Origin: Polaribacter sp.
Lineage (GTDB): Bacteria > Bacteroidota > Bacteroidia > Flavobacteriales > Flavobacteriaceae
Direction of reading: 5' to 3'
Assembly (NCBI GenBank): GCA_028336245.1
Contig: JAOKTT010000015.1
Coordinates: forward strand, 1 to 32,624
DNA length: 32,624 nucleotides
Numbering within the stretch: position 1 is the first letter of the stretch; each line of letters opens with the position of its first letter. The notes beneath the pieces are model-generated. The model ran no database searches and was not told the DNA's origin. It saw nothing but the letters and a program-made list of their open reading frames with translations. This document shows positions 27,556 through 32,624 of this stretch, in pieces. The position numbers were made by a program, and so were the translations under genes.

Positions 27556-28989
27556 TTAAAAATCTGCATTTTGAGGGGTTCTAGGAAAAGGTATGACATC
27601 TCTTATATTTCCCATTCCAGTTGTAAATTGCACTAATCTTTCAAATCCTAAACCAAAACCAGAATGCACTGCGGTGCCAAATTTACGCAAATCTAAATAC
27701 CACCAAAGCTCTTTTTCATCGATATTCATTGCTTTCATTTTTGCTACTAAAACGTCGTAACGTTCTTCACGCTGCGCACCACCAACCATTTCTCCAATTC
27801 CGGGGAATAAAACATCCATGGCCCTAACCGTCTTTCCATCTTCATTTAAGCGCATATAAAATGCTTTGATATCCGCGGGATAATCAAATAAAATAACAGG
27901 ACATTTAAAATGTTTTTCAACTAAAAAACGTTCGTGTTCTGACTGTAAATCTGCTCCCCATTCGTTAATAGGATATTGAAATTTCTTCTTTTTATTAGGT
28001 TTAGAGTTTCTAAGGATATCAATTGCTTCTGTATAGGAAACTCTTTTAAAGTTGTTGTCTGCAACAAATTTTAGTTTTTCAAGTAAACTCAGATCACTTC
28101 TCTGTAATTGAGGCTTCGTTTTTTCCTCCTGCACAAAGCGTTCATCTAAAAAGGCTAAATCTTCTTCACAGTGCTCTAGAACATATGTTAAAACCGATTT
28201 TATAAAATCTTCAGCCAAGTCCATATTCCCATCTAAGTCCATAAAGGCAACCTCAGGCTCAATCATCCAGAATTCAGCTAAATGACGGGTAGTGTTTGAA
28301 TTTTCTGCTCTAAAAGTGGGCCCAAAAGTATATACTTTCCCTAAAGCCATGGCATATGCCTCAGCCTCTAATTGACCCGATACTGTAAGGTTGGTTTCTT
28401 TTCCAAAAAAGTCTTTCGAATAATCTATTTTGCCTTCGTCGGTAACAGGTGCTTTATTGTCTTCAAAAGAAGTCACTCTAAACATTTCTCCAGCACCTTC
28501 GGCATCAGAACCTGTAACAATAGGGGTATTTACATAGTTAAACCCATTGTCTTGAAAGTATTTATGAACTGCAAAGGAGAGTTTAGAACGAACTCTCATT
28601 ACAGCACTAAAAGTATTTGTGCGCACACGTAAATGTGCATTTTCTCTTAAGAACTCAAAACTGTGCTTTTTAGGTTGAATAGGGTATTCATCGGGATTAG
28701 AGTCGCCTAAAATTTCTATTTCAGTAACTTGGAGCTCTACAGATTGTCCTTTTCCTTGGCTTTCTGCAAGGGTCCCTTTCACGGCAATTGCAGCTCCTGT
28801 TGTAATTCTTTTTAAAGTTTCTTCGGAGGTGTTTTCAAAGTCAATTACACATTGTATATTTTTAATGGTCGAACCATCATTTAAAGCAATAAATCGATTA
28901 CTTCTAAAAGTGCGAACCCAGCCTTTTAGAGCTACTTCTTGTAATATTGTTCCAGAAATCAATAATTCTTTTACCGTATTTTTTACCAT
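27556..28989 (-). CDS. asnS: Asparaginyl-tRNA synthetase
   Basis: Class IIb aminoacyl-tRNA synthetase charging tRNA-Asn; 477 residues, full length. N-terminal OB-fold anticodon-binding domain (about 10-120) with [24 protein letters not shown] start, then the catalytic domain. Motif 2 is seen in [19 protein letters not shown] (no loss), and motif 3 in [21 protein letters not shown] with the arginine. [17 protein letters not shown] is the usual AsnRS segment that separates it from AspRS. It is 100 bp downstream of the MMPL exporter gene and has a candidate -7 box TATATTTA on its own (28996-29003). Confidence 0.97.
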   Translation of the reverse strand: MVKNTVKELLISGTILQEVALKGWVRTFRSNRFIALNDGSTIKNIQCVIDFENTSEETLKRITTGAAIAVKGTLAESQGKGQSVELQVTEIEILGDSNPDEYPIQPKKHSFEFLRENAHLRVRTNTFSAVMRVRSKLSFAVHKYFQDNGFNYVNTPIVTGSDAEGAGEMFRVTSFEDNKAPVTDEGKIDYSKDFFGKETNLTVSGQLEAEAYAMALGKVYTFGPTFRAENSNTTRHLAEFWMIEPEVAFMDLDGNMDLAEDFIKSVLTYVLEHCEEDLAFLDERFVQEEKTKPQLQRSDLSLLEKLKFVADNNFKRVSYTEAIDILRNSKPNKKKKFQYPINEWGADLQSEHERFLVEKHFKCPVILFDYPADIKAFYMRLNEDGKTVRAMDVLFPGIGEMVGGAQREERYDVLVAKMKAMNIDEKELWWYLDLRKFGTAVHSGFGLGFERLVQFTTGMGNIRDVIPFPRTPQNADF

Positions 28990-28995
28990 CGTATT

Positions 28996-29003
28996 TAAAT
29001 ATA
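28996..29003 (-). promoter_or_regulatory. Candidate -7 box for asnS
   Basis: The minus strand reads TATATTTA, seven of eight to TAnnTTTG, 6 nt before the asnS ATG. Tentative. Just upstream, 29023-29039 holds an inverted repeat CCTTTA-tagtg-TAAAGG of unknown meaning. Confidence 0.3.
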
Positions 29004-29089
29004 ATATGTTAGAAATAATCTTCCTTTATAGTGTAAAGGTACTTTATTGCAGTATAACATACAACGAATGAAAGCGCTATAAAACCGTG

Positions 29090-31465
29090 CTAATTATCTT
29101 GTTTTTTGTCTGTTGCTGGGAAAATTCTCATTTTTGGTTCTTTGAATACCTTTTTGTTTGCAATTTTCTTTTCGAAGGTAAGCAGTAAGGACGGCAATAA
29201 TAATAAGTTGGATACCATTGCTAAAAGTAGAGTAACTGAGACAAGACCACCCAAGGCTATTGTGCCTCCGAAACTGGAAAGCGTAAAGACTAAAAAGCCA
29301 AAGAATAGGACGATAGAGGTGTAGAACATACTTACTCCGGTTTCTCTTAAGGCGGCATAGACGGAAGGCTTTATTTTCCATTTATTTGCAATGAGTTCTT
29401 GCCTGTATTTTGCTAAAAAGTGAATGGTATCATCTACTGATATTCCAAAAGCAATACTAAAGACCAAGATAGTAGAAGGTTTTATGGGGATATTTAAAAA
29501 CCCCATTAGGCCAGCAGTAATTAATAGTGGCAGCATGTTAGGGATTAAAGAAATGAGAATCATTTGTGGTGATCGAAACATCCATGCCATAAAGATGGCG
29601 ATTAATAGAATGGCAAGAGATAAAGAAATAACTAAGTTTTTAATAAGATAATTAGTTCCTTTTATAAAAACAAGTGCTTTTCCTGTGATGGAAACCGTGT
29701 ATTTATCCGCAGGAAACTCCTTAGTAATAACAGTTTTTAGGCGCTCTTGAATAACATCCATTTTGTCCGTACCAATGTCTTTCATAAAAGTGGTAATTCT
29801 AGCATACCGTCCTGTAGAATCCACAAATGTTTTTAGCATCCCTGCATCATTATCAGAATTTTTGGTATAGGAAAAAATATAACTTTGCTCTTGATTTGTT
29901 GGTAGTTGATAGTATTTAGGGTTTCCCTTATAGTACGCTTGTTTGGAGTATTTTACAAGGTTTACTACAGAGATTGGTTTTGATAGTTCGGGAAAAGATG
30001 CGATCGCTTCATTTATTTTTTCCATCTTTTTTAAAGTGGAAAGTTTTAGGACACCCCTATTTTTTTGTGTATCAATTAAAATTTCTAAAGGCATAATGCC
30101 ACCAAATTCTTTTTCAAAGAATTTAATGTCTTTATAGAAATCCGTGTTTTTGGGCATGTCTTCAATCAAACTGCCAGAAACATTAATTTTATAAACACCA
30201 ATAATACTCAGAACAATTACTAATACAGTGGTGAAATAAATAGTAATTCTTTGGTTTTTAACCATTTTTTCCATCCAGTTTACTACATTTTCGATCCACT
30301 TAGTCTCCAAATGACTTAAATGCTTTTTCTTAGGAAGCGGCATGAAGCTGTAAATAATGGGTATGATTAATAAGGCTAATATGAAAATACTGATGATATT
30401 AACGGAAGCTAAAATTCCGAATTCACGCAGTAAATTACTTTTGACAAAAACAAAAGTGGCAAAACCAGATGCGGTTGTAATGTTAGTCATTAAGGTGGCA
30501 TTTCCAATTTTTGAAATTACCCGTTGGAGTGCTTTTGCTTGTTGCCCGTGTTTTTTTATTTCTTGTTGGTACTTGTTGATTAGAAAAACGGCATTTGGAA
30601 CTCCTATTACAATGATTAATGGCGGAATTAAAGCAGACAATACGGTAATTTCATAGCGGAACAACCCGATGAATCCAAAAGCCCAAATTACTCCAATTAT
30701 AACGACAAGGAGTGTGATAAAAGTTGCTCTAAAAGAACGAAAGAAGAAAAAGAAGATTAAGGCAGTAATTCCTAAAGCTCCTAGGACAAAAATTAAAATT
30801 TCATCTTGAATATTTTGTGCATTCAGCGTTCGAATATAAGGCATACCAGAAACTCGGACATTTAGGGTCTGCTGCTTTTCAAATTCTTCAATTTCAGGAA
30901 TTAACACATCAAAAATAAAATCTCTACGTTCGGGAGTGTTTATAAGCTCCTTTTTTATATAGATTGCGGTTTGTAGAGTCCCTGTTTTTTTGTTATAAAG
31001 CAAATTGTCGTAGAAAGGAAGCTTTTCAAACAGTTCTTTTTTAATGGCTACTACTTCTTCTTTGGTGGTTGGGTTTTTCTCAAATAAAGGCTCAAATACA
31101 AATTTCTTTTGTTTTCTATCTGCTTTTAATTTTTGAACATCTGCTATGGAAATGGTAAAGTCAACGGCTTCGCTTTGCTCAAATTTAGTTACTAATGCAT
31201 TCCAAGCATTAAATTTTTCGGGAGTGAAGATAGTAGTGTCTTTAACTCCTAAGATGACTAAATTCCCTTCTTCTCCGAAAATTTCTAAAAACTTGTTGTA
31301 TTCTAAATTTGCTACATGATCCTCGGGCAACAGATTTGCCTCTGTATATGAAAATTTCATATACTTCGTTTGAGATGCTAAAAAGGCTGTAATCAAAGCA
31401 ATAATTAATAAAACCACATAACGGTTTCTTAATATAAGCCCTGCAGCTTTTGGCCAAAAGTTCAT
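29090..31465 (-). CDS. RND/MMPL-family exporter
   Basis: A 791-residue inner-membrane proton-driven transporter of the RND superfamily (MMPL/HpnN-like). It shows two repeated halves: a first helix (about 14-32), a large periplasmic domain, then five helices near 225-400; then a helix near 415-435, a second periplasmic domain and five helices near 615-765. The motif in the second half is GISVDDTIHFLAKYRQE; in the first half GVPNAVFLINKYQQE replaces the acidic pair with N. Substrate unknown; related proteins export lipids or hopanoids. It follows frr by 92 bp on the same strand and precedes asnS, which suggests a conserved chromosomal neighbourhood rather than function. Confidence 0.88.
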   Translation of the reverse strand: MNFWPKAAGLILRNRYVVLLIIALITAFLASQTKYMKFSYTEANLLPEDHVANLEYNKFLEIFGEEGNLVILGVKDTTIFTPEKFNAWNALVTKFEQSEAVDFTISIADVQKLKADRKQKKFVFEPLFEKNPTTKEEVVAIKKELFEKLPFYDNLLYNKKTGTLQTAIYIKKELINTPERRDFIFDVLIPEIEEFEKQQTLNVRVSGMPYIRTLNAQNIQDEILIFVLGALGITALIFFFFFRSFRATFITLLVVIIGVIWAFGFIGLFRYEITVLSALIPPLIIVIGVPNAVFLINKYQQEIKKHGQQAKALQRVISKIGNATLMTNITTASGFATFVFVKSNLLREFGILASVNIISIFILALLIIPIIYSFMPLPKKKHLSHLETKWIENVVNWMEKMVKNQRITIYFTTVLVIVLSIIGVYKINVSGSLIEDMPKNTDFYKDIKFFEKEFGGIMPLEILIDTQKNRGVLKLSTLKKMEKINEAIASFPELSKPISVVNLVKYSKQAYYKGNPKYYQLPTNQEQSYIFSYTKNSDNDAGMLKTFVDSTGRYARITTFMKDIGTDKMDVIQERLKTVITKEFPADKYTVSITGKALVFIKGTNYLIKNLVISLSLAILLIAIFMAWMFRSPQMILISLIPNMLPLLITAGLMGFLNIPIKPSTILVFSIAFGISVDDTIHFLAKYRQELIANKWKIKPSVYAALRETGVSMFYTSIVLFFGFLVFTLSSFGGTIALGGLVSVTLLLAMVSNLLLLPSLLLTFEKKIANKKVFKEPKMRIFPATDKKQDN

Positions 31466-31557
31466 GTATTCGGTTTTTAGGTAAAGATGATTTATGTAAA
31501 GGATTGTAAAGTCTTAAAAAGAAGCCTTAGAAAAGATCTTTGTACTTTCAACAATTA

Positions 31558-32112
31558 TTAAACAGTCATAATTTCTTTTTCTTTTATCGCAAGTTTCTCC
31601 TCTATAACTTTCACAAAGGAATCTGTCAAATTCTGGACATCTAGTTCCGAATCTTTTTTGAGATCATCAGAAATATCCGTCTTTTTAATGTCATTGTTGG
31701 CGTCTTTTCGAGCATTTCTAATACCAACCTTTGCGTGTTCAGCTTCTGCTTTTGCCTGTTTAGCTAACCCAACTCTTCGTTCTTCTGTTAAAGGCGGTAC
31801 ATTAATCATAATAATATCACCGTTATTCATAGGGTTAAATCCAAGGTTTGCAGCCATAATTGCTTTTTCAATTGGTTGTAACATGTTTTTTTCCCAAGGT
31901 TGTATTGCAATGGTTCTGGGATCTGGAGTGTTTACATTTGCAACCTGACTTAAAGGCGTTTGCGAACCGTAATAATCAACCATAACATTTGCCAGCATTG
32001 CAGGCGTTGCTTTCCCCGCTCGTATTGCTCTTAATTCTTTTTCTAAATGGGCAATGGCATTACTCATTGCTTCTTTAGTTGTGTCTATTATAAATTCAAC
32101 TTCTTCATTCAT
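31558..32112 (-). CDS. frr: Ribosome recycling factor
   Basis: RRF splits the post-termination ribosome together with EF-G. The 184-residue length is normal. Typical segments are MSNAIAHLEKELRAIRAGKA, PLSQVANVNTPDPRTIAIQPW, NPMNNGDIIMINVPPLTEERR and the three-helix-bundle C-terminus KAEAEHAKVGIRNARKDAN. It lies 24 bp downstream of pyrH, a classical pair, so they form one operon. Confidence 0.97.
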   Translation of the reverse strand: MNEEVEFIIDTTKEAMSNAIAHLEKELRAIRAGKATPAMLANVMVDYYGSQTPLSQVANVNTPDPRTIAIQPWEKNMLQPIEKAIMAANLGFNPMNNGDIIMINVPPLTEERRVGLAKQAKAEAEHAKVGIRNARKDANNDIKKTDISDDLKKDSELDVQNLTDSFVKVIEEKLAIKEKEIMTV

Positions 32113-32136
32113 CTTCTGTATGGTTTAAAGATTTTA

Positions 32137-32624
32137 TTAATTAGTTACAATCGTTCCAATCTTTTCTCCAGAGACTAATTTTAATAAGTTTCCGTTGGTA
32201 TTCATGTCAAAGACAGTTATTGGTAGTTTGTTTTCTTCACTTAATGTAAATGCGGTCATATCCATTACTTTTAAGCCTTTCGCAATTACTTCTTTAAAAG
32301 TGATTGTTTCGTATTTTACCGCATCTTTATTTTGCTCTGGGTCTACATCGAATATTCCAGCTACACGGGTTCCTTTTAGGATGGCATCTGCATCTATTTC
32401 GATTGCCCTTAAAACTGCAGCAGTATCTGTAGTGAAATAAGGGTTTCCAGTTCCTGCTCCAAAAATAACAACACGGCCTTTTTCTAAATGCCGAATTGCT
32501 TTTCTTTTAATATATGGTTCTGCAACTTCTTTTATTTCTAACGCTGTTTGTAAGCGCGTATTTACATCTTGGTCTTCTAGGGCACTTTGCAGCGCTAAGC
32601 CGTTTATACAAGTGGCTAACATGC
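32137..32624 (-). CDS. pyrH: UMP kinase, 3' part (cut by window edge)
   Basis: PyrH phosphorylates UMP to UDP, an early pyrimidine nucleotide step. Only the C-terminal 161 residues are inside the window; the reading frame runs off the right edge, so the first methionine seen is internal (family proteins have about 235 residues). Recognisable parts are the loop [20 protein letters not shown] (ATP/UMP-binding, near-identical across bacteria), [21 protein letters not shown], and the C-terminal [21 protein letters not shown] with IGTIV end. The next gene, frr, follows by 24 bp. Confidence 0.95.
   Translation of the reverse strand, partial: MLATCINGLALQSALEDQDVNTRLQTALEIKEVAEPYIKRKAIRHLEKGRVVIFGAGTGNPYFTTDTAAVLRAIEIDADAILKGTRVAGIFDVDPEQNKDAVKYETITFKEVIAKGLKVMDMTAFTLSEENKLPITVFDMNTNGNLLKLVSGEKIGTIVTN

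Noticed and set aside
27556..27575. Short hairpin overlapping the asnS stop, as a terminator
   Set aside because: The 6-bp stem with a 3-nt loop is too weak, and the T tract is short; rpoN follows directly.

Overview
The window reads as a chromosomal core segment of a marine-type Flavobacteriaceae bacterium (Bacteroidota), close to Polaribacter or Tenacibaculum in style. That assignment is inferred from four things. The DNA is AT-rich. Shine-Dalgarno sequences are essentially absent. Upstream of many genes there is a Bacteroidota-type -7 box (TAnnTTTG, often TATCTTTA/G), several with a TTG/TTTG -33 box 17-21 bp away. The protein families are typical of the group: a short ATP synthase epsilon subunit, an OmpA protein with thrombospondin-3 repeats, an ExbB/ExbD/ExbD operon with an extra membrane protein, and an AddA-like helicase-nuclease. 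I see no tRNA, rRNA, CRISPR array, phage or insertion sequence.

Left part (1-7.3 kb): a conserved protein of unknown function that carries, in order, the sequence marks of a protein-kinase-like fold; an EamA permease (minus) coupled to mfd (minus); then a metal-homeostasis pair, a DtxR/MntR-type regulator and a ZIP transporter overlapping by ATGA, preceded by a 20-bp palindrome that is probably the regulator's own operator.

Middle (7.4-20.6 kb): a 1052-residue UvrD/AddA-like helicase with a C-terminal nuclease; kbl; an OmpA/TSP3 outer-membrane protein with a good promoter and terminator; atpD-atpC, separate from any other ATP synthase genes in this window; rbfA followed by a LolE/FtsX-type permease; dusB (minus); a small two-EF-hand protein; and lepA.

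Right part (20.6 kb-end): a YugP-type membrane zinc peptidase divergent from type I asparaginase ansA; an ExbB - 4-TM protein - ExbD - ExbD energy-transducing operon closed by a strong terminator; a small outer-membrane beta-barrel protein; and a long minus-strand run read pyrH (partial) - frr - RND/MMPL exporter - asnS - rpoN.

Most of this is housekeeping. No clearly new system is present. The parts most worth a second look are the kinase-like protein at the left edge, the uncharacterised membrane protein inside the ExbB/ExbD operon together with the CxxC insert of its ExbD neighbour, the autoregulatory palindrome, a possible shared bidirectional promoter between the peptidase and ansA, and a compositionally odd gene-free stretch beside dusB. 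Several start codons are non-ATG (mfd TTG, helicase GTG, LolE-like TTG, dusB TTG), and four automatic starts were moved downstream on signal-peptide, promoter or terminator evidence.
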